A stretch of DNA of 64,000 bases from Membranipora membranacea (lineage: Eukaryota > Bryozoa > Gymnolaemata > Cheilostomatida > Membraniporidae), in NCBI GenBank assembly GCA_914767715.1, contig OU612074.1:15176062-15240061 (forward strand), in the 5' to 3' direction. Numbering within the stretch: the stretch's first letter is position 1; each line of letters begins with the position of its first letter. Below are positions 1 to 12,600 of the stretch, one piece after another. The notes below the pieces were generated by a model, which searched no databases, had not been told where the DNA came from, and was given only the letters and a program-made list of their open reading frames with translations. The position numbers were made by a program, and so were the translations under genes.

Positions 1-1677
1 GCTTTCAAAATAATTTCGGTAACCTGTATGACACCTTTGCTAACTAAGCCTACTTTTTCATGAATCCGTGGGGTGCGGAAGGGGGGGGGGGGGCAGAGAG
101 TGCCAATAACAATAGCAGGAATAAGGCCTTAATTATACAAGATTTCTCAAGCCATGGATAGCAGAGCTAAAATTCTCAAACTACCGCTGCCACTCAGACT
201 AATTTGTGGTTATTATATTTTGTATAGCTATGAGCTATACAGAATTAGAAGATTTACATGAGCTACGATCAAAACTTGTTCCAGAAGTATAACTATCTGA
301 CTGTTCTGCTCGGGCTTATAAAACCTGAATGTTATAGGGAGGGGTCCTTGGCAAAGCTTGCTCCTGACATCTGATGCAATTAAATGGGATATGCCCGGCT
401 GAGTTGAAAATGGAGTATTCAAGAATTATCGTAATTATCGTAATTACTGCATTTAAACCACACTAGTCACATTGGCTAAAAAATAAATTTGACTGAATTT
501 TTATGATTACACAAACTTTGCTACCCAATCCAAGGCCAAAACTAGTGACACAAGTTTGACTCAGGGACTAGATTACATACAATTCTAGGAAACAACTTGC
601 AATATAGGAACAATTTTAGGAACAACCTAGACCAATCATGATCCAGTTTGCCTGCATTAAGATTTTGAGCCGCCGGCAAAAGGCAAAAGGCCGGCGGCCC
701 ATCAGAAGAATGGGAATGATCTAACTGCGGGCAAATTGGATCAAACTTGATCAAGGAACAACCTAGGAAACAACACTAGGAAACAACCTGTGCATGCGTT
801 TGTGGTGTTGCTAGAGAAACTAATATGTTATTTGTCAGAATTGTTTATCTATCATCCCTCATGTAAGATAGACATCAACTTGCACTTGGCTGTATTTGAT
901 AATGATAAAAGACCAGCACGTGATTCTAAGAAACTGGATTCAATATTATATTAAAATGAGTATGGGACATGGGTATCAAATTCCCATTCAAACCTCATGA
1001 CTCAATGAGACGATACACTATACAATCCTTTTCATGGTTACACCCTGAATAGGGAGAAAGGAATTCCATGGTTCTTAGGTTCTTAGCAGTTATTTGTTGT
1101 GATGGGTGGGGAGGGGGGACCCTTCCCCCCCCCCGACACAAACAGCCTGCCCAGGTTAATAGGTACTGCTGCATTACAAATTAAACACTGGAGCGTTCGC
1201 CACTTTGGAGAGCTAAATCAGCTATGAATGCAACGTTATATTTTGGCTTTCTATGAACAGAAAACTTTATTAATTGTATCCGTACCGATGCATAAGAAAT
1301 TGCCAAAAACTCATACTGATATACTAATAACACATAGAGTGCACTAGTGAACTAGTGCTGTTTAAATACAGTCCATTATGTTAATTATTGTTTACCTCAT
1401 ACCGATTTCAACTTGCTCAAGGATTTCTCTTTCGTTGGTATCGAATATCTGGAGCAAGCTTTGCGAACACAGCGTTTTCTTTAAATTGCAAGTCAACAAC
1501 CACATATCCTTAAATAGGGAGTTGTGTTCTTACGAATTATAACGCTCTATTCATCTTATTGACCAAATGTACAGAATTTAATCTTGTCATGTTACACGGC
1601 AAGTGGAGCATTCTCAAATCAGTAATCCAGCAGTGTAAAAAAGAAAGCGTTTGTTCATGATTTTGTATTTTTTGTAG
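1..1677. other. Gene-free left end
   Basis: No supportable exon was found here. The stretch contains a G homopolymer near 79-94, a short foldback element (636-750, listed separately) and a C-rich tract near 1120-1135. The missing 5' exon(s) of the sulfotransferase-like gene, including its membrane anchor, may lie here or to the left of the window. An ATG at 153 begins a 35-codon open frame with a hydrophobic middle, but no donor of fitting phase was found. Confidence 0.4.
636..750. mobile_element. Short foldback MITE, family A copy 1
   Basis: The ends are inverted repeats of the form ATCCAGTTTGCCTGCAT and its complement GGGCAAATTGGATC, around a GC-rich hairpin core (gccgccgg/ccggcggc). Related copies occur at 1858-1942, 34081-34180, 37808-37910 and 42707-42824. 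No coding capacity. Confidence 0.6.
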
Positions 1678-1801
1678 CTACCTGTCATCCACTTCAACCC
1701 AGACTATCAAAGCTACTCACAGTGCTGCCGGTAACAGTGTATCAAAACAAGCAGCAGACACCCAGCGGTTATTACTGGAGACCGGCGGTGATACCAAAAC
1801 G
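1678..1801 (+). CDS. Possible upstream stem exon of sulfotransferase-like gene
   Basis: This candidate exon is bounded by a T-rich AG acceptor (tttttttgtag) and a GTAACA donor. It is open in one frame and reads Ser/Thr/Gln-rich sequence (starts YLSSTSTQTIKATHSAAG). It ends on a codon boundary, which matches the phase-0 start of the exon at 6626. A low-complexity Ser/Thr stretch is what the luminal stem of a Golgi type II enzyme looks like. The link to the downstream exons rests only on phase and composition, across a 4.8-kb intron filled by a transposon. It could equally be chance open sequence. Confidence 0.4.
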
Positions 1802-1857
1802 GTAACATATATATCCCTTCTTTGTATGATTTTCTGTGGGGGAGTGAGGTAGAGTCA

Positions 1858-1942
1858 ATCAAGTCTGATCCAATTTACTCGCATTCGGATTATTCCCATT
1901 CTACTGGTGAGCTGCCAATGAAAACTCGGATCAGGCTTGATC
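1858..1942. mobile_element. Short foldback MITE, family A copy 2
   Basis: The ends ATCAAGTCTGATCCAATTTA and CGGATCAGGCTTGAT are inverted repeats related to the copy at 636-750. It lies only 50 bp outside the larger inverted-repeat element that starts at 2000. Confidence 0.55.
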
Positions 1943-3453
1943 AAGGGGAAGGAAGAGAGGGGGGGTTGGGACGGGGGTTGAGGTTGTTAGAGGTATCTCC
2001 ATAGACTTAATATACTACCTAGACAGGTCAATAGCATTCAATACTGTCCCACTTAAATAGCGCGACATGACGTAATTAGTTTGTGCTGTGAGCCATAGTT
2101 TACTATATATCCATCAATGAAAAAATGTGAAAAATCAAGGGACGCTGGGCACGATATCAGCCCCTGTCCAGCCGCTTATTATTCAAGCACAAAGAAAATT
2201 GGTGAGTGTATGTAAAAGACCTTTTAGCACGAGATGGTATTCATACTTTGTCTCCAGAACCAGAACTTTTTATGATAAGAGACAATCATTTACCCTCAGC
2301 ACTTCCATCACTTCTATAAAAATGTAAAGAATACCTATAACCCAAGATCACCAATACTTTGTTGGATGATCCAGATCTAAGCACCAGCACCACCACCACC
2401 ATCATCATTTTTCCTTAAAATTATTCGTGGTTGTGACTGAACACAACCAGTCTGCTCAAATTGGATTGCTAATTTTGTTGTCGCTTCACAAGGAAGAATA
2501 GATCTGTGCTGTTAAATGAGTATGCAAACTACAGATAGCTGTTGTTCCTGAGTATGTAAATGATTGATCTACAGTATGTGACAATAACTTAACATTTTTA
2601 TACTTCAGTACAGTAGTCAAAATCTAATGGCCTTTACCGTGGCCAAACTTAATTTTGCCGATGCTGTAAAGGTTCTTTGAGCTTATAAATGTGATATCAG
2701 CGTCAACAGTGAACGTCTATTGCTTCCCCGACCTATACACAGAAACAGCAGCGTGAAAAAAAAGTTATTACTGAGATGTCTAAATCAGTTTAAACAAAAT
2801 TGCATCCGATGAAGACCATCCTCTTTTAGTTGTGTTGTTTTCAACTGTGCAAAGGTATCCTCTCGCCTACACACCATCTATTACCCACCCAAGTGCAGGA
2901 CAGGAAAGCATTTAAAGAGCTTTTTCCATACTACATGTCAGCCCACAACAGAATTTAAAATGTTCATTTTCATGTACCAATCCAATCCTATCCTATCGCC
3001 TGTTAATACAACAATCGTTATAATAAGCCAAACCAAACCAGAACACGTCATCATCTGAGAAAATGGAACTACATGTGACGATGAAACTACAGAGGAAAAA
3101 GGATGGAAGCATGAGACTCTAATAATTTCCAAAACTGGAAAATGAAATAGCTTGGCCAAACTTATTTTTGCCTATGCCGGTAAGGTTCTTGGAGTTTTCG
3201 AGTCTATCAATGTGAGATCGGCGTCAACAGTGATTGTCAATTGCTTCCTTGACCTATTCACAGACACAGCAGCGTGAAAAAAGTAGTTATTTCAACAAGA
3301 CACGTCATCATCTGAGAAAATGGAACTGCATATAATGATGAAACTACAGAGGAAAAAGGATGGAGACAGTGATGCTAATAATTTCCAATGCTTATGATTT
3401 TGACTACAGTACTGAAGCATAATAATTTTAAGTTATTGTCATATACTCTAGAT

Positions 3454-5006
3454 CAGCTGTGGGCAACCTGCGGCCTTTTTGCCATTGCGGCCTAACGGGT
3501 TATCTTTTGCGGCCTTATTGTGGCCTTATGCCTAAAAAAGTTATTACCCATAAATTTTGATTCCTCTTTCATTATGGGAGAACCAAGTATGCATACAGGA
3601 TATTTCAAAATAATGGCCGTTCTGTATTATGTATGTAGCAAAGCTTCCTCAGCCACTCTACACAAAATCATCATACCTGTGAAACTGGTGCCAACAACTT
3701 TCTCAAGTTGTTTTTCTTTCGAAATAACACAAAACAGTGACCTTAGGATGTCAAAATTACAAAGTTCTCTAACAAAATAGTAATTTGTATTTTTTGAAAA
3801 ACCGCAATTTTGGACGAAAGGCAGATTGGTATCAAGAGTATCTTTGCTACAAGATATCCTGCATTATGGCTGAAATCTTCCATATAATATTGGCTTTCAT
3901 TTTATAACCATTTGCAAAAAAATTCCCCCTCGGAGCAAGGTGGGCGCGATAAGATGAAAATTATGACAGGGTGCAAAATATTTTTTCAAAAAAGAATTCG
4001 CGAAAGAACTTGTTCTCAATAACAACTCTCCCGTTATAAACCTTTTTTCACTTAAGCCGCTAAAGGGCGCTAAATTACCCCTCTCACACCCACCTAGCCT
4101 GTCTTGACAAGCTTGTCAAGACAGGCTAACACCCACCCTGCCATTTGTCATATACGTGAAACACAGGGATACAGGCACGTACTAAATCAAATCATGATGT
4201 AAAACTGACTTCACAAAACTCCGAAAGATAAACCGATATTTCTGCTGAGTTGATGGTTCTTGCAACATACGTCCTGGTCTTGACACAAATCTGTAGTAGC
4301 ATTTATAAAATAGGAAGTGCAAAAATTGTTACTCAAGCTCCCAAGCTTCTACTGACTAGCACTCCGTGAATTTACATCGTTGTAAGCATGGCGCCTAGAT
4401 GGCATCATTAGTGACATATCAATATTTGTTGCATAAGAAATTCGCTGCATATCCGGTCAGCTAGTATATATGTGGTTGATTGGAAACATGTATCATCAAT
4501 TCACATTCAAGCTACTGTTCAGTTTTGCACAGTTCTCAGAATCTTCTGAATCCATACCGCTGCAAGATTTCATATTGTAACTTAGGAGCAAATTTCGGTG
4601 CATTTTATAATGTCAGTCATCACAATCGAACATTCCAAGTGAATTGAAACCTTGGACTTTACTAAGATCGAACATCTCCACCTGCTGATGAAGATTTTCA
4701 CCATCACACGCAATCTTTTGATTTAATTTGATAACATATTGAACTGTATGGATTGTATTTCATTATCAGCTGTCAAAACAATCAACTTAGTTGATGAAAT
4801 GATTATTTTATGATGAAACACGTTGAGGCCGGTGATTGTTTTTTGGGAATTAAGCTTGATAGATTTATGTCAACTGAATGACAGAAATGTGAGTTTTCTC
4901 AAAGCAAAGCAAAGTTCCAATGTTATCCCTGAACGATATGTTGCGGCCTTTTGAGTTGAGCCTGCGTACAATACGGCCTTTTTCAAGAAAAGGTTGCCCA
5001 CCCTTG
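3454..5006. mobile_element. Nested hAT-like element (1.55 kb)
   Basis: It starts CAGCTGTGGGCAACCTGCGG and ends AGGTTGCCCACCCTTG, imperfect inverted ends of the CAG.GGTGGGCAACC type typical of hAT elements. The flanks CTCTAGAT (3446-3453) and CTCTTGAT (5007-5014) are a 7/8 matching 8-bp target duplication. Removing the element rejoins the right arm of the outer transposon so that it aligns continuously with the left arm at 2530-2600, which confirms the insertion point. No long transposase frame was seen. Confidence 0.85.
4095..4128. repeat. 34-bp perfect palindrome
   Basis: The stretch TAGCCTGTCTTGACAAG is followed directly by its exact reverse complement, centred on the HindIII-like AAGCTT. 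It lies inside the nested hAT-like element. Confidence 0.8.
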
Positions 5007-5623
5007 CTCTTGATTCGTCATGTACGTACTCAGGTACAACAGCGATCTGTAGTTTGCATACTCAATTTACAGCACAGATATATTCTTCCTTGTGAAGTGA
5101 CAATAAAATTGGTATTACAATTTGAGCAGACTGGTTGTGTTCAGTCACTACTATGAACAATTTTGAAGAAAAAAACAATGATGGTGGTGATAAAATCTGG
5201 CTCATCCAACAAAATATTTGTGATCTTGTGTTATAGGTATTCTTTACAATTTTATAGTTGTGATGGAAGTGCTGAGGGTAAATGGCTGTATTTATTACAG
5301 TGTTTATTGGCTAATGATTGTCTCTTATCATAAAAAGTTCTGGTTTTGGGGACATATTATGAATACCATCTCGTGCGGAAAGGTCTTTTACATTCTCTCA
5401 CCAATTTTCTTTGCGTTTGAATAATAAGGGGCTGGACAGGGGCTGATATCATGCCCAGCGTTCCTTGATTTTTCACATTATTTCATTGAATGGTATATAG
5501 TAAACTATGGCTCACAGCACAAACTAATTACATCATGTCGTCCTATTTAAGTGGGACACATTATGATCAGTGAAGCATAAGCATTGTCCTGTCTAGGTAG
5601 TATATTAAGTCTATGGGTATCTC

Positions 5624-6625
5624 TATTATCTAAGCTGTTAAAATGCCTGACTTAACCAGAATGCTCCAAACATAACATAGATTTCTATTTTTTATTATGA
5701 ATTAGATGGATTGTTTCCCCCTCTTAAACTATACTGCTATAGGAACAATACACAAACAATGCAGAAAACAAAGAAATATGGTCAAGTGGGATTCAAACGT
5801 TTGGCTTCAGAACTGTAGGATGCCGATGGCAGCAGTGCATTAATTTTTCTTGTTTTTCTATGGCAGTATTTACATTCTTTACAGAATGTTTTAGAAATTA
5901 TGTCAAATGAAAAAATCAATAACATAACACAATGAATTAATTAAAAGGCTAAACAGGGTGTTAAATGCAAAAAAAAACAATCGAATTAAACAATGATGCT
6001 TAAACAAATTAAATATCACACATTTAACGATGAACTTTGGCCTTGATCTTAGCGAAATTGAGTCTCGGAATTTCGAAGGCAACTGATTAGCTTGTTTACA
6101 ATTCATACAGGGAATGTTTATATCCTGACTGATGATAAGTAATAAGCTCGACCTGAACCAGGGAGGGAGGGAGGGTGGGGGTATACCCCACCCCTCTCTA
6201 AATACTAACATAAATTTGAGAGTTGTCGGATAGTTGACAAGAAGCAGACAACTTCAGTGGTTACGAGAAATGCATCTAAATCGTCTACTGTTTCGATAAA
6301 TAGCTTATAGACATCAATTTCGTACGTGCCTGCTTGATCTATAGGCCATTTAAGTGCTACCAATAATTATTTCAACTGATGTTTTGGAATGCTGTTTTCT
6401 GCAGGATATCCTCTCTAGAGAAAACATCAAACACAGGCTAGAAATAGCTGCCATGTTAAAGAAAATTTGGCTAAACGCTCAAATAGCTAATATCAACGTA
6501 GCTAGGAATGTTATGACTTTTCGCCAAACCAGCTGCTGTTGAACATGATATTTGTAACCTACTGCTTTTCTTGTCACGCCTTAAATCTCTTTATGGTTCA
6601 ACCAGATGTCTGTTTTCATTTACAG
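5624..6625. other. Intron sequence with a dispersed repeat
   Basis: No exon was found. The only recognisable content is the dispersed repeat at 6294-6547, listed separately, which stops just before the exon at 6626, and a small hairpin of GGAGGGAGGGAGGGTGG/CCCCACCCCT near 6160-6200. Confidence 0.5.
6294..6547. repeat. Dispersed repeat, copy 1
   Basis: It aligns over about 250 bp with 10020-10264: both contain GTGCCTG-TTGATCTATAGGCC, then GATGTTTTG-AATGCTGTTT and GAGAAAACATCAA-CACA. Both copies lie in introns of the sulfotransferase-like gene. Type of element unknown. Confidence 0.7.
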
Positions 6626-9600
6626 GGTTTTTGGCACAGAGACAACTTGCAGGTATTTGGCGGCTTCACCACACCGATGCTGTTTTCCTTTTCTAACACT
6701 GCTACGTTTTATCAAACAGAAGCTACTGAGGCACCTGCACCAGATGCCAAAAATGAAGGTAAGAGTATTGAGTTGACTATATATACCTTCGCTAAGTAAT
6801 TGAAAAACTGAATATATATGTCTAAGTTTTATTTTTCAAAGAAGTATACCAGCTGAGAGGAATGATGACTTTAGCTGCAAACAACCTTATTTAATGATGC
6901 GGCTTAACAGATTCTGGTGGTAGTTGAAAGCTAGCACATTCACGTATTCATATGATTCGGAGTTGTACACTCACAATGACAGAAAAGACAACCTCGTAAT
7001 AAATCATCCTAATCAAGTAGATGTATGATGCCAGATAGCCATCTATTTCTGGTACGGCAATTATTGGTGCGTCGTGGCTGAACCCGCAGCAGCTATGGTA
7101 TCTACTGTGGCATACCTCAGTGCCACCTGGTAAAATAGTCAGCTAATGTAGGATTCCTACAGATTGTTACTGGTAATATGTTGCTGACCCAGGGCATTAG
7201 AGTTTTATCTGCAAAACTGAAATGGAGTCAGAACCAGTTCTAGATTCTCAGTATCAAAATCCTTATGTTAACTTATTCCAAATTAAAAAATACTGCAAAA
7301 TGTTGTCAAAATATTTTAAATTTCTCATTGGCCCAGTCATCTCAGTTTGAGAAGACAGCCAGATAGCCTTTCTTTTGCTCGGAGCCAGCAGAGTATTCGT
7401 AACAGTTTTCTGCTCTCTCTCTTTTCAGCAAACACAGTCACCCAAAATAAGTCTGATGCTAAGACACCACCACCCAAACCTGTCTTACCATCCCAACCTG
7501 TCTTACCATCCCAACCTGTCTTACCGAAAGGAAGCCATGTGCAAACTGAAGAAAGTCTGCCAGACAAAACATCATGTCAACCAGTGACACATTTTGCGAT
7601 GACGAAAATAGAGAAAACAGGCTCATCCACTTTGTTCACAATCTTCGCTCGGTTTGTTCGTGAGAATAAACTGGATATACTTGTGCAGAAATCTGACTGG
7701 CATATAAACTGGATGAAACCTAGTGAGTATCTTTCTGTTGCTCCTTGAATGCTGCTCTGTATTTTTGGGTTGGGAAAACGCCTGGGAAACATAATCATTA
7801 CTAGCATAAGGTAAACTCCTTTAAAATCTAGAAAGATTGTGGAGCAGTGAAATATCAATAGATCTAGGTCGGATCACTGAAAAACAGGCAAGAGCTAAGA
7901 CAGCCCTCCCCCCCCCCACTACCAATATAGGGACCAATGTATCACCAGGGAGGGTGGTCCCACCCTCCCTGATGTCACAAGGCATCTTTGATGTCTTGTT
8001 TAGAAAAAATACAATATTTTGTTAAATCGTCATTTAAAGCTTTTTTTACAACTATCTTTACAAATTTATAAATGAAACCTATAATAGGAATGAAGCCAAA
8101 ATCAACATTTGATGGATTCATTGAGTGTGCAGCATTTCCATATTATAAACCATTGGTACATTGACTGTACCGGTATTCTTTAAATTAGGCATTAATCTTA
8201 CAAATTTGAGCTGGAACTTGAATCTTGTATTCTTGTTGTATTCATTCATTCATGTAAGATTGTTATCAGATTTTATTCTATCACACAGATTGGGCGATTG
8301 GCCCTGGTCACAATGATACTGCGGATGTCCTGATAAACCATGCCCAGTACAATGAAACAGCTTACAATAAGTTCTTGAAACCAAGTACAAGGTGGATAGT
8401 CCCTGTCAGGGAACCAGTTTCATGGTTTAAATCTGCTGTCAAATACTTTAGGCTACAAGTTCCAGGCAAGGTAAGTTACTCCTTAAACTACTGCTGCCAC
8501 AAAATTGTGCTCATCAAATTCTGAATAGTTCCAAGATAACTAATTGAGGCTTTAGCCTCAGAATCGGCACCTTATGGGCGAATAATTTGCATGGACTGAT
8601 CTTCAAATCAGGGTATGAAATAGATTAGCTGATGACATCCTTATTGAACACTAGTAAGACAGTAACTATACGATAATTAATTTCATTTTGTGCAAATCAT
8701 TTGCCCATTAGGTGATAATGCTAAGATTGCAGCCTCATGTTATTAGTTTTGAGCTATACAGAATTCAACAAACACACATTCTGCCGCGGTGGTCTTACGT
8801 TGAGTAAATTTGGCAAAGTTATAGTGATGATGAATTTAGCATTTTTTAATTTGTGATTTAATTTTTTTTTCAACAACTGATTGTTAGTAAATGTATTGTT
8901 AGTAAATGTGTTGGCTCTGATCGGTAACTCGGGTGGGATGAGTGCCAATGTCATGTCATGTCATTATAGTGTATTTCTGACAGTACCTGTTGATGAGTAT
9001 GATATATTGCATAAGATGAAACGACCACTTCCTTGCTGCAAAGCGAGCGCTCTACCTATTGCACTCTCAGGACCTCAAGTGTTGTAAAGTTGGTCAATCG
9101 CCAAGTTATCTGACTTTTATATCAAGAAATCGACAGCTGTCAAGAAGGCCAAGCCATGCTCTGTAACCCAAGTTACATTTAGTCCGTTTAGTTGCCATTA
9201 TTTATACATTTTTTATTTGCTTTTTCCTTACCCAAGGGGGATTATTTTAAACAATTCTATGCACCAAGTGAATATTTTTTACTTTATGTAAACATCCCTG
9301 GGGAGAGAGAAAGTAATAGAATTAAACAAACTGACAATTATTAAGTAATGCAGGCCAACTCAACTGTTATTTTCAGGACCAATGAACTCCCTCCCCCTGG
9401 GACAGAGGGAGTTCATTGGTACAAATGATCTGGGATCTCCCCAACCAATCAGACCTAACACATTTGCTAGTTGAGTGTTGGCATTCTTAAAATGCCACTG
9501 ATTGGACACTTTACTAGGTCAAGAGTTAGCCAAGGCTAATCAGACACTTAATCTGTTACAATTCAATTTAGACATCGCTTTTCTCTTTCTATTTTCTTAT

Positions 9601-12600
9601 AGAGTCCTGACCAGGTAGTGTTTAATGATGTCTTACTTTACAAAAACCGGACGAGTCGGATGAATATCCAGTCATGGTGGCACCTCCCACAACTTCAGTG
9701 GTTGGGCTACAACTATGCCGACCGCAGCAATATCGATCTCATGAAAAAATATATAGACTATATTGTCCAAAAGTAAGTTATACGATACTGTATCATGCCG
9801 ACTTACAAACCTATAGCATGATAATAAATAAAGTTTTCCATTGAGATATTATCTAACTAAATCTATGACAGATATGTAGGGGGTAGGTGCTGGCATTGAA
9901 AGTTTTGGAGGAGGTGCAGCAAAGAGCAAAGATTGTTACAGAGTTAAATTTGAGAGTTACATATATTTGAAACAGAGAACTGCAGTAGGTACAGGAGGTA
10001 TCTAAATTTTCACCTTTTTTTATAAATAGCTTATCGTTATCGATTTTCTAAGTGCCTGTTTGATCTATAGGCCTTTAAAGTGCTTCCAAATTATCACTGA
10101 TGTTTTGAAATGCTGTTTCAGCACATCCTCTCTTGAGAAAACATCAAGCACAGTCTAGAACTAGTTGCTTAGTTACCAGAGAATTTGGCTAAACACTCAA
10201 CTAGCTAATAATTAACGTGGTTTAAGAACTTTTACCAAACTAGAACCAGCTGTGGTTGAAGATGCTATTGCTTTGTTATACTCTTTCTCTAATAATTTAA
10301 AAACATCAAACTGAGAACAAGTCTAATCCATAAAAATTGCCCTGCATTCAAGGTAGGGTCAGAGTCAGGGCGGAGGTCAGGTCCAGGACAGGGTGAGGGT
10401 CAAGGTCAGAATCAAGGTCTGGTAGGCATTCTGCTTGCAGGATAGCCTTGTGACATAGTCTATCTCTGCAGCACAGCAGTGGTGGCGCTGCCTACCATCA
10501 AGAAAGGCAACTCCCAGGGTTTAAGGTTATGAGATATCAAAACCAGTGTTCCATTTAGGCCCAAATATTTCCAAATTATGGGTTTCCATTGTTTTCCCAA
10601 TTTTGGTACTCAGACTAGGTGAATTAGTTCAAGCCCTATGCTGCAGAGACGAACGTATGCCTCAACAGTTCGCACATGCGCAGACTGTCTGGTAGGTTCA
10701 GAGTTGTTACATTTGTTTCGAATTTTCACCACAACCTTTTTGCCTGTGCTTGATACCTCCTGATAGCAACCACCCAAAACAACCTGATTGATGAACATCC
10801 CAGGCTGCTCAGATAAGTTGTCTTGTCTGAGGTAACAAGTGAACCAAAGGCTAACTGGCTACCTCCCTATTTATAAGAGATGTGCCATTTTATTTAAAGT
10901 CTAATTCCCAAAGTTAAGTCTAGTGTTTTTGTTTTTGGCATGCAGTTATCTGCCAACTATCTTCACGTACTGTCATTATCAGCTGGATCTCGACCTGGAC
11001 TCAACCCAAACACTTTGTGAATGTGCAACCGATCCACTGAGTTGGTTATATTTACTCATTAGTGACAGTATCAATTCAAATGTGCTGAGTTCCTTATACC
11101 TAAAACACCACTCAAATGGTGGCATGGACACTATGGTGCAGGGAGAGTTGTATCGCAGAGTGGCACTCAAACAAGATTTTCGAGGGCGAATCATGATGTT
11201 TTTTAAAAACTCTCATTTTCTAGTTTTAAAAGCTTCAGGGGGTTGTTGCGTGTATGTATACTACCTTTATTGAGTTAATGTTGACTAATAAAATGTATCC
11301 CGCTGATAAAAGAAAGATGTTGATAACATTATTTTAATTCTTTTAGAATAGACTTGCCGATACTCACCGATCAGTTTGATTCTTCCTTGGTGATACTTCG
11401 GAGACGCTTCTGTTGGAGCTACAATGACTTATTCTATAGTAGATATGAAAATACTCATTCTTCCAGTACTAAATTATCAGCTAAGGCGATTGACAAACTA
11501 TTATCTGAGAAAGTCAACCTTGGCGAGAAATTGTTATATGAGAAAATGAACCAGACATGGTGGGAATCGCCTGAACTTAAACAGGACGACTTTTGGGCAG
11601 AGGTTAGTAGAAACCACAGACTCGTTATGTTAGCCAATGTGCTGGCTCTGATATGATTGGCTGTTGGATGGGAAAGAGAACCAATGCCAGGTCATAGAGA
11701 GCACCTATTCAGATATAATGAAAGTTAAACTGCGCTATAATGTATATATAGGTACTTTCAGGAAATTACCACCTGACCTGGCATTAGCTTTTTCCCACCC
11801 ATCAGCCAATCAGAGCCAACACATTGGCTATCGTTTTGTATGAACCATAAGCAGTATATCATCGCCTTTGAATGCTAATCAGTGTCTATCTCTGGAATCT
11901 AATAGTAGTAGTTAATTATCATAGATAAAAAGAACATCTGTGCTTGTGCTTGTTTCTTGCATGGCACTTCCAGCAGACTGTGACAGCACAATGCAGAGAT
12001 TTTTAGTTACCTTTCTGTCAAGGGAGGCACTTTTTCCACCATCAATAATTCATGCCAATTAGAGCATTGGATTTTTTTTACCATGCCAATCTGACAAAAC
12101 TCACAAGTAACTGCCTGACTACATTCTTTTGGTCTTTGGGTAGCCTTTAAGTGCCCAGTTGCAGGCAGTGGCATTCCACTATCAACCACTCTGAGGAGAG
12201 TAATTGATAATCAAATGCCACTACCAGCTATTCAGGTGCAGTTGCAGTGTCACTTATTAAAATTCCCGATAATTTTGACACCACACAATACTGAACACAG
12301 TATAAGAAAATGCAAGTACCAATTTCAAGTATAAAAAAAGAAGACCAGTAACATTTTCAAAAAGCTGACACTTATCAAGATAGAAGTCAAGGGAAACTGC
12401 ATGAAATGGCCTTCCTTTTTTCTATAATTGCGTTAGCCAATGTATTGGCTCTGATTGGCTAGCGGGCTGGAAAGAGTCAATGCCAGATCAGATGATACTT
12501 TCCTGAAAGTATCTATAATGTATATTAAAGTGAGTGTTATATAATTAAGCTTCACTTTCATCATATATCCATAGGTGCTCTCTGTGACCTGGCATTGGCT

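Larger units (their letters stand above)
2000..5615. mobile_element. Non-autonomous DNA transposon with ~0.6-kb inverted repeats
   Basis: The element starts CATAGACTTAATATACTACC and ends with the complement (AGTATATTAAGTCTATG). It is flanked by an exact 8-bp direct repeat GGTATCTC at 1992-1999 and 5616-5623, the expected target-site duplication. The inverted arms run about 2000-2640 and, on the right, 3415-3453 plus 5015-5615; the right arm is split by a nested insertion (3454-5006). Without the insertion the element would be about 2.06 kb. The middle (about 2640-3400) holds a direct duplication: 2640-2760 resembles 3155-3285. No transposase frame was found. A 487-bp relative with the same ends lies at 51685-52171. 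Superfamily is unresolved; the 8-bp duplication is compatible with hAT-type transposition. Confidence 0.85.

Noticed and set aside
153-257. ATG in good context with a hydrophobic stretch, possible membrane anchor of the sulfotransferase-like gene
   Set aside because: No donor giving the phase needed by the exon at 1678 was found within the open frame; the match may be chance.
6354-6799. Two overlapping open frames just before and through the exon at 6626
   Set aside because: The upstream part is a dispersed repeat (copy at 10020-10264); only the portion after the AG at 6625 is coding.
10923-11273. 116-codon + strand open frame in a sulfotransferase-like intron
   Set aside because: The flanking exons (ending 9772, starting 11347) join in phase and continue the family's conserved sequence without it; no family similarity seen.
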